Notes: generated by a model not told the origin, from the sequence alone. A stretch of 64,000 nt of DNA from Polynucleobacter sp. AP-Reno-20A-A9 (GCF_018882085.1 NZ_JACVPB010000010.1:1-64000); one strand, 5' to 3'. Positions 1-7,347 are shown, numbered from the stretch's first letter. Numbers and translations: made by a program.

Positions 1-56
1 TCTGCCTCTTGCAATATCCGAACAATCTGTTCGTCTGAAAACCGTGCTCTCTTCAT
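1..56 (-). CDS. IS3-family transposase OrfA, N-terminal fragment
   Basis: The reverse strand reads MKRARFSDEQIVRILQEA and then runs off the window. This is the characteristic start of OrfA of IS3-family transposases, whose N-terminal helix-turn-helix binds the element ends. The ATG is preceded by AAGGAG a few bases upstream, which supports the start. Only 18 codons are visible, so whether the element is intact cannot be judged. Confidence 0.8.
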   Translation of the reverse strand, partial: MKRARFSDEQIVRILQEA

Positions 57-130
57 ACCTGCTCCTTAGGTTGAAGGAGTCATTATCTCTAAAAGCTTTT
101 GGTCTGAAAATCCCAGGACAGGTCACCCCC
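1..130 (-). mobile_element. end of an IS3-family insertion sequence (partial)
   Basis: The OrfA start lies at the window edge, and its upstream non-coding side should carry the terminal inverted repeat. A stretch reading TGACCTGTCCTGGG on the reverse strand (about 111-124) resembles IS3-family ends, which often begin TGACC. The outer boundary near 120-130 is my estimate, because the opposite terminus and the target duplication are outside the window. Confidence 0.5.
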
Positions 131-220
131 TAAAGAGTCTGCACCCAAAAATCCAGATTCTGGTCACAAGTCAATGGAGGTAAAGAGAGCTGAGTAGCAG
201 GTAGTAGTGAATAAGTCAGG

Positions 221-257
221 ATGGGTGTTTGGTTGATGCTGACTAAACACCCATTTT
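221..257. other. hairpin between the IS end and the wecA-like gene
   Basis: ATGGGTGTTT (221-230) and AAACACCCAT (245-254) are perfect 10-bp complementary arms with a 14-nt loop, followed by a short T run on the plus strand. It lies downstream of the minus-strand glycosyl transferase gene, but on that strand there is no U tract. It is a possible transcript end or stabilising hairpin. Nothing else is recognisable between 57 and 358. Confidence 0.4.
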
Positions 258-358
258 GCAAAACGAACTACCCAGCTTTTTGATGTTCTGGCAGGAGAAG
301 TGCCCGCTAATGCCATGTAGCATGCAACCAGTATTCCTAGATTAAAAAGTTGTTAGAA

Positions 359-1447
359 TTAATTAATTGGATGCATCCATCGTGGGGTTCTAAAGCACAC
401 AATTCTCTTATAGAGCCATACATAACTAAAGATATACAGAGCAAAAAATCCAATCAAAATAGGGGTTGATTGCCACCAAAGAATTGCCGGAATAATGGCT
501 AAAGTGGTTAGCATCCAAAGGTAGGGTGATGTTCTGGCATTTGCTGTAAACCAATCATCTTGTTTTATGCCGCTTTTACCCGAACTAAGAACGCGTCTAA
601 AAATTAATGAATGAAAATGAATGCCATCAGGCTGACCAGGGCTCTTACCTTGGTGAATTTTCCTGCGATAGATCGTAAATAGGGTTTCTAGGATTGGATA
701 GCCGTTCACTAGCAAGGCAAACCATGGGGATACGTTGCTATGTCTCGATACCAGCATGATGCTAATGATGGCAATCCAAAAACCTATCAAATAAGCGCCA
801 CCATCACCGAGAAAGATAAGTCCTCTGGGGTAATTCCAAACAAAGAAGCCAAGTATGGCGGCCACCATAATGAAGCTTAAAGAAATCAATATTGGATCAG
901 CAAGTACGTAACTCATGTAACCAAGCGCCATAAGGGTGATCATTCCTACCATGCTTGAAAGACCATTGAAGCCATCAATGATGTTGTAGGCATTTGATAG
1001 TCCAGTTACGGCAAATACAGCAAATACAATTGCAATTGGCGAAAATCCTAAGAGGTAATCTACCCCAGGTATATCAAGCTTGGTGATCTGAATATTTAAA
1101 AGATTGATTGCTAAAAGTGCGCCAATAGCCACGAACAAAAGCCTCATACGTACACTAATTTTTTTGGTGAGATCTTCTGTTAGTCCGATGGCAAAGACTG
1201 GAATAGCGCAAATGAGAATTGTTGATTCAATGACAGAAGTAGGTTGTGCTTGAAGCTTTAGAAGTATCGCAATCAATAAGCCTAGTGCAATGCCAATCCC
1301 ACCAATTCTTGGTACAGCTTTTTTATGAAACTTTTGGGGGCCTGATAAATCAGAATCTGCAGAGATATGGCTATGTAGATGCTCAAAACGAATCATAAGC
1401 AAAGTTGCAATAAAGGATGCAAAGAGGGCAGAGAGTAAACCAATCAT
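359..1447 (-). CDS. MraY/WecA-family glycosyl-1-phosphate transferase
   Basis: This is a 362-aa polytopic inner-membrane protein of the family that transfers a sugar-1-phosphate from a UDP-sugar to undecaprenyl phosphate, the first step of O-antigen, capsule or enterobacterial-common-antigen type glycans. Visible family signatures are FHKKAVPRIGG near residue 41, the NAYNIIDGFNGL segment carrying the catalytic aspartate, and FLGDGGAYLIG. About ten hydrophobic segments span the protein. Length fits WecA/WbpL-type enzymes. MraY itself is normally in the division/cell-wall cluster, so an accessory glycan role is more likely; the actual sugar cannot be read from the sequence. It stands alone and is transcribed towards the IS end. 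Confidence 0.85.
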   Translation of the reverse strand: MIGLLSALFASFIATLLMIRFEHLHSHISADSDLSGPQKFHKKAVPRIGGIGIALGLLIAILLKLQAQPTSVIESTILICAIPVFAIGLTEDLTKKISVRMRLLFVAIGALLAINLLNIQITKLDIPGVDYLLGFSPIAIVFAVFAVTGLSNAYNIIDGFNGLSSMVGMITLMALGYMSYVLADPILISLSFIMVAAILGFFVWNYPRGLIFLGDGGAYLIGFWIAIISIMLVSRHSNVSPWFALLVNGYPILETLFTIYRRKIHQGKSPGQPDGIHFHSLIFRRVLSSGKSGIKQDDWFTANARTSPYLWMLTTLAIIPAILWWQSTPILIGFFALYIFSYVWLYKRIVCFRTPRWMHPIN

Positions 1448-1482
1448 GAGCTAATTATAAGTTCCAAAACCATTTTCTGAGA

Positions 1483-1514
1483 ATGGAATCTAATTCACCC
1501 TCCCTAGATTCCAT
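1483..1514. repeat. 10-bp inverted repeat upstream of the wecA-like gene
   Basis: ATGGAATCTA (1483-1492) and TAGATTCCAT (1505-1514) are perfect complementary arms separated by 12 nt. It lies about 35 bp upstream of the minus-strand transferase start, where an operator or 5'-UTR hairpin could sit. No regulator can be assigned. The rest of 1448-1711 holds nothing recognisable. Confidence 0.4.
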
Positions 1515-1711
1515 CCTGGGTTAGTAGATGGTAAATGCCCCAATGTATTGAACACATATTAAATCTATTGCCCCACTTGATGGGTTGGCTGTTTTCTTAT
1601 TGTCATGGGCAAATCATCCAATTCATTCAAATCAATGTGTAATTGCCTGGTAACCAGATCTTTAGCTTGGTTTACCCTAACTCCTTAAGTAATTAATGAG
1701 GGGTGGTTTGC

Positions 1712-1843
1712 ATGTTATCTATTGAATACATAAATAAAAGAGCACGTCTTTTTCGTCTGGAATTGAGTCCGCCGATTTTAGCTATTCTTGGAGTTTTGAT
1801 TGTGCTCTGGCAACTTTTAAGCTTTTTACGTATCCTGAAGTAG
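1712..1843 (+). CDS. candidate small membrane protein (43 aa)
   Basis: A plus-strand ATG preceded by GAGGGG at good spacing opens a 43-codon frame. It begins MLSIEYINKRARLFRLELSP and continues into a single hydrophobic helix (about residues 20-39, rich in I, L, V and W), ending with the basic tail RILK. A basic, cytoplasm-favouring N-terminus plus one helix is typical of small inner-membrane proteins. It lies alone between two minus-strand genes and converges on gspC. No family is recognised. The ribosome-binding site and membrane-protein composition argue for a real gene; its size keeps the confidence modest. Confidence 0.45.
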   Translation: MLSIEYINKRARLFRLELSPPILAILGVLIVLWQLLSFLRILK

Positions 1844-1961
1844 TTTGATTGGGCTGGTCTATTGACTTGGGCTGTGAGAAGTCCGCAAGCTACGCGGGTG
1901 ACAATTAGGATTGCTTGATTAGGTCGAGAGGATGAGTTTGGTCTCATACCGGGTGGATGGT

Positions 1962-2561
1962 TTATTTCTTACTAGAGCTACTAGTTTTATCGCTCTTATC
2001 TTTAGTGGGCTTGCTGAGCTTGAAACTCAGCTTCTGACCCTGATAGAGAAGGGTGGCAGACTCATCGCCAATACTTTGCAGACTCAAGCCTTTACCAATC
2101 GTTTCACCAACACTAATGGCATTGGTTGGTTTGCCATCAATCTCAAAAATAGCAAAGCCATCAAGAGTGCCATCAGGGTTTTTAGAGGTAGCAACAACAC
2201 CGCGCAGATAAATATTCTCGGTCACCAGTGGCTTACTACCAAACAAAGCGTAGCCAGCAGTTGCATCCTGATTCGAATATAAGGTTTGACCTTTAGAAAT
2301 TCCATTGCTTGGCTGATTTGGGGTTCCCGGAATTTGCAGGATTCTCATGAACCAATAGGTTGCTGAGATGGCGCATGCAAGCATTAGGAGATAGGTTATG
2401 AACTTGGTGAGATTAGCTGGGCTCAATCGGTTTAAGGAAATTGCCAGGGCACCTTGAGCATAGTTTGGCTTGCTCGATTTTGAGGCGGCTTTAGGTTCTT
2501 GCTTTGTGGCTTGTTTGGAGCTCTTTAGCCTGTCCTGTATTCGTTTGATAAATTCGCTCAA
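1962..2561 (-). CDS. gspC: type II secretion system protein GspC
   Basis: This 199-aa bitopic inner-membrane protein links the GspLM platform to the outer-membrane secretin. A Lys/Ser-rich cytoplasmic segment of about 50 residues precedes one transmembrane helix (about 53-72) and a periplasmic homology region with the typical core (ALFGSKP... LRGVVA... GFAIFEIDGKP... VGETIGKGLSLQSIG). A charged Ser/Lys tail replaces the PDZ or coiled-coil domain found in longer homologues. The start is TTG at 2561; no in-frame ATG suits better. It is divergent from gspG with only 56 bp between, so the two halves of the locus probably share a promoter region. Confidence 0.85.
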   Translation of the reverse strand: MSEFIKRIQDRLKSSKQATKQEPKAASKSSKPNYAQGALAISLNRLSPANLTKFITYLLMLACAISATYWFMRILQIPGTPNQPSNGISKGQTLYSNQDATAGYALFGSKPLVTENIYLRGVVATSKNPDGTLDGFAIFEIDGKPTNAISVGETIGKGLSLQSIGDESATLLYQGQKLSFKLSKPTKDKSDKTSSSSKK

Positions 2562-2617
2562 AGTGACAAAATACCTATAAAATTTAATTCAGTTTAAATC
2601 ATTGAAAGCACCACCAT

Positions 2618-3160
2618 ATGTCTCACCATAGGTCTAACTTCGTAGCTCGCTTCATGTCTGCCAGTAAGTCTGCTTTTTTGACTCAAAAGTCACCTTCTAA
2701 AGCCTCTAGGGCTACTCGTTTTCCTAAGTCCGCACCGAAAAAGGGTGGAGATGCTGGATTTACTCTAATTGAGATCATGGTGGTCATTGCCATTATTGGT
2801 ATTTTGGCTACCTTAATTGTTCCCAAGATTATGGGACGCCCTGATGAGGCACGCGCAACTGCTGCTAAACATGACGTAGGCACCCTGGTGCAGGCATTTA
2901 AGCTCTATCGTCTTGATATTGGTCGCTACCCAACTACTGAGCAAGGTATTAGAGCCTTAGTAGAAAAGCCAACTTCAGAGCCTGTTCCGCAGAACTGGAA
3001 AGCAGGCGGCTATTTAGATTCCATTCCTAAAGATCCATGGGGTAATCCATATCAATATGCCAACCCAGGTACTCATGGCGAAATCGATGTCTATAGCTAT
3101 GGCTCAGATGGTAAGCCAGGCGGAACCGGAAACGATGCCGATATTGGCAATTGGCAGTAA
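2618..3160 (+). CDS. gspG: major pseudopilin GspG
   Basis: GspG forms the main shaft of the type II secretion pseudopilus. The prepilin motif [18 protein letters not shown] gives cleavage after Gly47 and the conserved Glu at mature position 5. The rest matches the family closely: [14 protein letters not shown], then [31 protein letters not shown], and the acidic Ca-binding-like C-terminus [17 protein letters not shown]. The leader is unusually long (47 residues, very basic, Ser/Lys-rich) compared with the usual 6-15. The Met at residue 13 could be an alternative start but has no better ribosome-binding site. First gene of the plus-strand operon. Confidence 0.95.
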   Translation: MSHHRSNFVARFMSASKSAFLTQKSPSKASRATRFPKSAPKKGGDAGFTLIEIMVVIAIIGILATLIVPKIMGRPDEARATAAKHDVGTLVQAFKLYRLDIGRYPTTEQGIRALVEKPTSEPVPQNWKAGGYLDSIPKDPWGNPYQYANPGTHGEIDVYSYGSDGKPGGTGNDADIGNWQ

Positions 3161-3209
3161 GTCTTTAGTTGCATCTAAGCTTATTCGGTTGAATGTAGAG
3201 GCTAAGAGT

Positions 3210-3803
3210 ATGTTGGTAAGTTCTACCTCAAAAATGAGAAGAGCTGTAGACGCTGGCTTTACCCTAATCGAGTTACTCGTCGCCATTGCCATCATGGCAG
3301 TGATGCTGGGTGTAGCTATTTTAGCTATTCCAAATCATGATGAGCGTTATTGGAAAGACAATCTCGATCAACTCGTTTCATCACTCAATCTTGCGCAAGA
3401 CGAAAGCGCCATGTCTGGTACCCCGATGATTGCGCAAATTGATTCAGCGGGCTGGCGATTTTTTGTTCCCAATAGTAACGGCGCCTATGGTTCTCAGGGA
3501 TCTGCAGGGTCTATGGGCTCTAGCGCACCAGGTGGACAATCCATTTCACTTGCTGGTAATGGAAGTGGCGGTGCTGTAAGTCCAGTCAACAACCCTTCGG
3601 GGCTGATGCCTGATGTCTATCGTCCTCAATCTTGGTACAAGCCTGTGGAGATTGCTCCTTTGCAACTCACCTTAGGTGGCGAGCAAGTAGCGCAAGTATT
3701 GCAAATCCCGATCAAACAAGTCACTGGCAGTGGCGCTCAAGATACCAGGCAAGCAATATTGATCCGCAATCGTAATGGCCGTTTTAGTTGGACGAAGTTA
3801 TGA
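3210..3803 (+). CDS. gspH: minor pseudopilin GspH
   Basis: A minor pseudopilin of the tip complex or shaft. From ATG 3210 (AGAGG eight bases upstream) it starts MLVSSTSKMRRAVDAG and is followed by the prepilin core FTLIELLVAIAIMAVMLGV with Glu5. The globular domain has a Gly/Ser-rich loop (NSNGAYGSQG onward, about 40 residues) inserted between its strands. The open frame extends upstream to 3057, but that part overlaps gspG in another frame and encodes nothing leader-like, so I reject the longer start. The gene overlaps gspI by ATGA. Confidence 0.85.
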   Translation: MLVSSTSKMRRAVDAGFTLIELLVAIAIMAVMLGVAILAIPNHDERYWKDNLDQLVSSLNLAQDESAMSGTPMIAQIDSAGWRFFVPNSNGAYGSQGSAGSMGSSAPGGQSISLAGNGSGGAVSPVNNPSGLMPDVYRPQSWYKPVEIAPLQLTLGGEQVAQVLQIPIKQVTGSGAQDTRQAILIRNRNGRFSWTKL

Positions 3804-4228
3804 GTGCATCTGATCGCACTCAGCAAGCTCTGCACCATCGCAATGGCTTTGCACTTATTGAAGTGTTGGTGGGTTTAGCAGTTTTAAGCATTGCCATGCT
3901 TGCTGGTTTACGTGCGATTGCAAATGGTGCAGATACGCAACTCGCAGTCTCACAAAGAACCATGGCTTTGTGGAGTGCTGACAATACGCTCTTGGATTTA
4001 CGCATGAGTCGTGCTTGGCCAGAACTAGGAACATCTACCTTTAGTTGTCCTCAAGCGACTTATGTTTTTGTTTGTCAACGTAAAGTGCTTAGCACTCCCA
4101 ATCCAGCCTTTCGCAGAATTGAAGTCACTGTCTACTTATCTAGCCCGAGTAGCACAGATGTAGCCAGCGGACCTCGTCTAGCTTGGTTGACTACCGTAGT
4201 CTCCAATCCGTCTGGTGGTGTGATGTAA
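3800..4228 (+). CDS. gspI: minor pseudopilin GspI
   Basis: A 142-aa minor pseudopilin of the GspI-J-K tip trimer. The prepilin site is NG|FALIEVLVGLAVLSIAMLAGLRA, with Glu5 present. The C-terminal domain contains the family's TLLDLRMSRAWPELG and the RRIEVTVY strand. The ATG at 3800 overlaps the gspH stop in an ATGA arrangement, which points to translational coupling and is preferred over the TTG at 3788. In most T2SS operons gspJ follows directly; here 2.3 kb of toxin-antitoxin DNA intervenes. Confidence 0.9.
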   Translation: MSASDRTQQALHHRNGFALIEVLVGLAVLSIAMLAGLRAIANGADTQLAVSQRTMALWSADNTLLDLRMSRAWPELGTSTFSCPQATYVFVCQRKVLSTPNPAFRRIEVTVYLSSPSSTDVASGPRLAWLTTVVSNPSGGVM

Positions 4229-4389
4229 TCCTGCTAGCGCAGTAATTTGCCTTGTTGCAAATAAGATGCACCCCTATTGGGAAAGCTTTCTGTGGATGAG
4301 GGAAGCATTACTTCCTAAAATCCTCCCTATGGTCTTAAAAAGCCGACCTCAGATGGTATTGGGTGATATATGTCTAGGGACAATCTTGG

Positions 4390-4448
4390 TTGCAGTTTTG
4401 TAGGTGATACGCTAAAATTGCATGAAATTTCAATAAAAAATCATGCAA
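4390..4448 (+). promoter_or_regulatory. promoter and inverted-repeat operator of the AbiE-type module
   Basis: A -35-like TTGCAG (4390-4395) and a -10-like TAAAAT (4413-4418) are exactly 17 bp apart. TTGCATGA (4418-4425) and TCATGCAA (4441-4448) form an 8-bp perfect inverted repeat that starts at the -10 and covers the ATG at 4443. AbiEi antitoxins are known to repress their own promoter by binding inverted repeats, so this is the natural operator. No Shine-Dalgarno sequence is visible before the ATG. Nothing else is recognisable in 4229-4389. Confidence 0.55.
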
Positions 4449-5087
4449 AAAGAGCCAGTAAAACCCTTCTTGAGTACCTCACCTGAGGTGCGCGATAGCG
4501 CATTGGGTAGACTTCGCTCGCATTTAAAGAGAGGTCGTGTCTACAGAAGGGAAGACTTTTTAAGTGACACTAATGCAGTTGATCGCCATTTAAAGCAATT
4601 AGTTGATGCGGGTGATTTAGAAAAGCTTGCCCAAGGACTGTATTACTCGCCCAAGTCCTCAGCGTTTGGTAGGGTGCCTCCAAAGGACGAAGATTTAGTC
4701 GAAGCTTTTTTAAAAGATGAGAACTTTTTATTGCTTTCACCCAATGGCTATAACTCTTTAGGTCTAGGAACAACCCAGCTCTATAACAAGACCGTGGTGT
4801 ACAACCATAAGCGTCACGGCATCTTTAAATTAGGCAATAGAAGTTTTGAATTTCGAGTAAAGCCGCGCTTCCCCAAAAAAGTGGATAAAGAATTCCTGTT
4901 GGTAGATCTATTGAATAATCTAGATTCGCTTGCCGAGAATAAAAGCGACGTATTGGCTATGGCAGAGAAACAATTAAATAAGTTTGAAACTGCTAAATTG
5001 CAAAAAATGGTTAGTACTTATGGTGCAGGCAGAACTAAGAAGCAGGTTTTATCTTGGTTGCGTGCCCCCCAGAAAGCGAGTACTTAA
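4443..5087 (+). CDS. AbiEi/DUF6088-type antitoxin of a type IV toxin-antitoxin system
   Basis: The 214-aa protein has the layout of AbiEi-like antitoxins: an N-terminal winged helix (about residues 20-70, with GRVYRREDF and VDRHLKQLVDAGDLEKLAQGLYY) and a C-terminal domain. In this family the winged helix binds the operator and the C-terminal domain neutralises the toxin without forming a stable complex. It is followed immediately by an AbiEii-type nucleotidyltransferase, overlapping by TAATG, the standard order of these modules. About 12 residues precede the usual family start, so a shorter start is possible. The module sits between gspI and gspJ, a sign of insertion. Confidence 0.8.
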   Translation: MQKEPVKPFLSTSPEVRDSALGRLRSHLKRGRVYRREDFLSDTNAVDRHLKQLVDAGDLEKLAQGLYYSPKSSAFGRVPPKDEDLVEAFLKDENFLLLSPNGYNSLGLGTTQLYNKTVVYNHKRHGIFKLGNRSFEFRVKPRFPKKVDKEFLLVDLLNNLDSLAENKSDVLAMAEKQLNKFETAKLQKMVSTYGAGRTKKQVLSWLRAPQKAST

Positions 5088-6028
5088 TGCTATTGCATGA
5101 CCACAAGGAATTCAGGGATCTGATTGCAGCAGTATCAGATGCTATGGGTATTGATCCTACATTGGTTGAAAAAGATTACTGGATCATGCATTGTCTGTGG
5201 GGAGTGCAGCAACAAGGGTTCGCATTTGAATTAAAAGGCGGAACTTCATTATCCAAAGGGTTTGGACTCATCCATCGCTTTTCCGAAGATATTGATATTC
5301 GTATTGAGCCGCCAGCAGGCATGGATGTTAAGACTGGAAAAAATCAAGATAAAAAAGTGCACATCAAATCTCGCGCAGACTATTACGATTGGGTTGCCAG
5401 TGAGCTTAAGATTTCTGGCATACAAGAAGTTATACGAGATCATGCATTCGATGATCAAGAAAAAATGCGCAGTGGTGGGATTCGCTTAAATTACCTATCT
5501 ACAACACCATTGCTTAGTGGTTTAAAGGATGGCGTTTTATTGGAATTGGGTTTTGACGATACAGCACCAAATCAAGCGGTAGATATTTCATCATGGGCAT
5601 ACGATTATGCGATTAAGTACGTCAAAGGGCTTAATGACAATAGAGCTAAAGACGTCCTTTGCTACCTGCCAGAATATACATTTGTAGAGAAGCTGCAAAC
5701 CATTACTACAAAGTATCGTCAATACAAAGAAGGGAAGATATTTCCTAAGAATTTCTTAAGACATTACTACGATCTATATTGCCTCTTAGACTGTCCATCA
5801 GTGTTAGGCTTTTTTAAGACTGATAGGTATCAGACTAGAAAGATAGAGCGTTTTCCCAAGTCCGATAACTTAGTCATTTCTCAAAACCCAGCTTTTCTTC
5901 TGAGTGATTCACAAGATCGAAAGTTATTTGAATCTGAATATCTAAAGGTAGCTAGCCTTTATTACCAAGGGCAGCCAAGTTTTGGCGATCTACTAAATCG
6001 TATTGGCCAGCATATACATAGCCTCTAA
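5087..6028 (+). CDS. AbiEii-type nucleotidyltransferase toxin
   Basis: This protein belongs to the AbiEii nucleotidyltransferase family, the toxin of type IV toxin-antitoxin and phage-abortive-infection systems. From ATG 5087 it is 313 aa. The signature GGTSLSK (residues 51-57) followed by SEDIDIRI (66-73) is the nucleotidyltransferase active site, with the two catalytic Asp residues at 68 and 70. The later segment FVEKLQTITTKYRQY matches the conserved lysine/arginine region of the family. The ATG overlaps the antitoxin stop (TAATG), and this start is preferred over an upstream TTG at 5054. All visible catalytic residues are present, so the toxin looks intact. Known members transfer nucleotides to tRNA; the substrate here is unknown. 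Confidence 0.85.
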   Translation: MLLHDHKEFRDLIAAVSDAMGIDPTLVEKDYWIMHCLWGVQQQGFAFELKGGTSLSKGFGLIHRFSEDIDIRIEPPAGMDVKTGKNQDKKVHIKSRADYYDWVASELKISGIQEVIRDHAFDDQEKMRSGGIRLNYLSTTPLLSGLKDGVLLELGFDDTAPNQAVDISSWAYDYAIKYVKGLNDNRAKDVLCYLPEYTFVEKLQTITTKYRQYKEGKIFPKNFLRHYYDLYCLLDCPSVLGFFKTDRYQTRKIERFPKSDNLVISQNPAFLLSDSQDRKLFESEYLKVASLYYQGQPSFGDLLNRIGQHIHSL

Positions 6029-6130
6029 ATATCAGCTTTTTAAATCAAGGACTGCTAGCAAAAATAAGTTTGCGAAATTCCGCCATGCCTATCAAAGAAG
6101 ATATCATTCATTTATCAAGAGGAGTAGATC

Positions 6131-6364
6131 ATGGATGCAGCTCACATCTTTAAAACTGGCCAAAGCCAAGCGGTAAGTTTTTCCAAGGAATATCGCCTAA
6201 CTGAATCAGAGGTCGCTGCTCAGCATTTTGGCGGTGAACTTCTCCTCTCGCCCAAAAGTAGCCTCTTTACGTTTATTTCTGCTTCTTTAGCTGGTTTTGA
6301 GCCGGGCTTGCAATTAATACGCGAGCAGCCAGAGCAACAAGGCCAGTCGGAGATTGCCTCTTGA
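6131..6364 (+). CDS. VapB-type (AbrB-fold) antitoxin, apparently orphaned
   Basis: The 77-aa product starts MDAAHIFKTGQSQAVSFSKE, the swapped-hairpin AbrB DNA-binding fold of VapB antitoxins. It ends with the acidic FEPGLQLIREQPEQQ tail that normally wraps the toxin. AGAGGAG lies at ideal distance before the ATG. Conserved positions that are usually Arg-Leu-Pro (AVRLPKE) read AVSFSKE, a possible sign of relaxed selection. A vapC should follow, but only a short stub does. The gene may still repress its own promoter or act on another VapC. Confidence 0.75.
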   Translation: MDAAHIFKTGQSQAVSFSKEYRLTESEVAAQHFGGELLLSPKSSLFTFISASLAGFEPGLQLIREQPEQQGQSEIAS

Positions 6365-6441
6365 TTTTGCTAGATACAAGTTTGGTATCTACATCACCGA
6401 TCAAAAACTTTCCTCTGTTTTGGAGTGCTTTAAGGGATTAA
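6361..6441 (+). pseudogene. vapC toxin remnant (PIN domain start only)
   Basis: A TTG overlapping the vapB stop (TTGA) opens a frame reading LILLDTSLVSTSPIK, closely like the MILLDTNVVSEL start of VapC PIN-domain ribonucleases with its first catalytic Asp. The frame stops after 26 codons, whereas VapC is about 130 residues, and no continuation is seen in the other frames before gspJ. It reads as a deletion remnant left when the rest of the toxin gene was lost. Confidence 0.6.
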
Positions 6442-6523
6442 GCTCTAGTCACTAATATCAAAAAGAGTTTTCAATAGTGCCAGGATTGAGACCGGAAAAA
6501 TAGGTTTGAGAGAGGTGAAAATT

Positions 6524-6571
6524 ATGTCAAATCAACTCAGTCTTGCTAGATTATTTTATTGCGCAATATGA
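6524..6571 (+). CDS. 15-codon leader ORF coupled to gspJ
   Basis: A strong ribosome-binding site, AGAGGTGA (6511-6518), is correctly spaced before the ATG at 6524. The frame encodes MSNQLSLARLFYCAI and its TGA overlaps the gspJ ATG in an ATGA arrangement. gspJ itself has no visible Shine-Dalgarno sequence. The simplest reading is a short upstream frame that delivers ribosomes to gspJ, replacing the coupling normally supplied by gspI. The peptide itself resembles nothing known. Confidence 0.5.
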   Translation: MSNQLSLARLFYCAI

Positions 6572-7347
6572 TTAATCTAAAGCCGAATAAACAAGGGCTA
6601 AATTCACAAGAGCATGGCTTCGCTTTACTGGAAGTCATCGTTGCGCTCGTCATCATGGCTTTAGTAGGCTTAATGGCATGGCGCGGCATGGATGCCATGA
6701 TTCGGGGGCGCGAAGTCATTGATCGGCGCGCTAATCAAGATGCGGATTACTCGCAACTTGTACGCCAGTTTGAAAAAGATTGCCAATCCGTTTTAGTACG
6801 TGATGAGCTTAGTAGTTTGGCAAATTCTCAAGCGGGCGCTAATGCAAATGGTGGCGCTGTTTCTGCTGTGGCATCTGGCGCTAAAAATATTTGGTTCTTG
6901 CGTCGTTATCGTGCCGATAACGTTGACGCTTGGTTGATTGCTGGCTATGGCATGGGTCCTTCTGGATTGCAACGCTGGACCAGCAAGCCTTTATTGCAGA
7001 GATCTGATGCTGGCGCATTGTGGTTTGGTATTTCTCGTGATCCTGATTTGGCTTCAAGTGATTTGCTGTTAAGCCTGGAAGTACCTACAGTAATACGCCA
7101 AGCCTTTCAGGGGCAGACTTCGGTGCTTAGTGGTGCCGGCACCAGTGGCATTAGCGCCTCCGGTACGGGTAGCCCTAATGCTACTGCCAACATCTCTGCT
7201 ACCACTCCCTCCACCAATCCTCCTGCTAGTACTACTCTTAATGTCAGTAATTTACTTCCTGAGCAACAGGGCGTCGTCATGCAGTGGTGGATTAAAGATG
7301 TTGCCTTGCCTATTACGCGATCATGTTTGATGGGAGGTGCGCTGTGA
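6568..7347 (+). CDS. gspJ: minor pseudopilin GspJ
   Basis: A minor pseudopilin of the GspI-J-K tip complex. The leader MINLKPNKQGLNSQEHG precedes FALLEVIVALVIMALVGLMAWRGMDAM, with Glu5 and the typical RGM motif. The body matches GspJ (DADYSQLVRQFEKDC ... IWFLRRYRA ... LQRW), and the C-terminus has the WWIKDVALPITR-type strand. Near residues 180-225 there is a low-complexity Ser/Thr/Ala/Gly/Pro insert not needed by the fold. The ATG at 6568 is chosen over TTG 6559; it lacks its own ribosome-binding site and overlaps the stop of a short upstream frame. 259 aa. Confidence 0.88.
   Translation: MINLKPNKQGLNSQEHGFALLEVIVALVIMALVGLMAWRGMDAMIRGREVIDRRANQDADYSQLVRQFEKDCQSVLVRDELSSLANSQAGANANGGAVSAVASGAKNIWFLRRYRADNVDAWLIAGYGMGPSGLQRWTSKPLLQRSDAGALWFGISRDPDLASSDLLLSLEVPTVIRQAFQGQTSVLSGAGTSGISASGTGSPNATANISATTPSTNPPASTTLNVSNLLPEQQGVVMQWWIKDVALPITRSCLMGGAL

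Noticed and set aside
1693..1947. Minus-strand frame of 84 codons between the wecA-like gene and gspC
   Set aside because: Composition is not protein-like (scattered Arg, Ser and Cys), it has no ribosome-binding site, and it overlaps the better-supported 43-aa plus-strand frame.
1932..2282. Plus-strand frame of 116 codons
   Set aside because: It is the antisense shadow of gspC, whose GspC fold and operon context are clear.
3057..3209. Upstream extension of gspH
   Set aside because: It overlaps gspG in another frame and would add 51 residues before a normal prepilin leader; ATG 3210 has a ribosome-binding site.
4231..6059. Target-site duplication around the AbiE cassette
   Set aside because: CTGCTAGC on both sides is only 8 bp and contains a palindrome; chance is a realistic explanation, so it is mentioned only as weak support.
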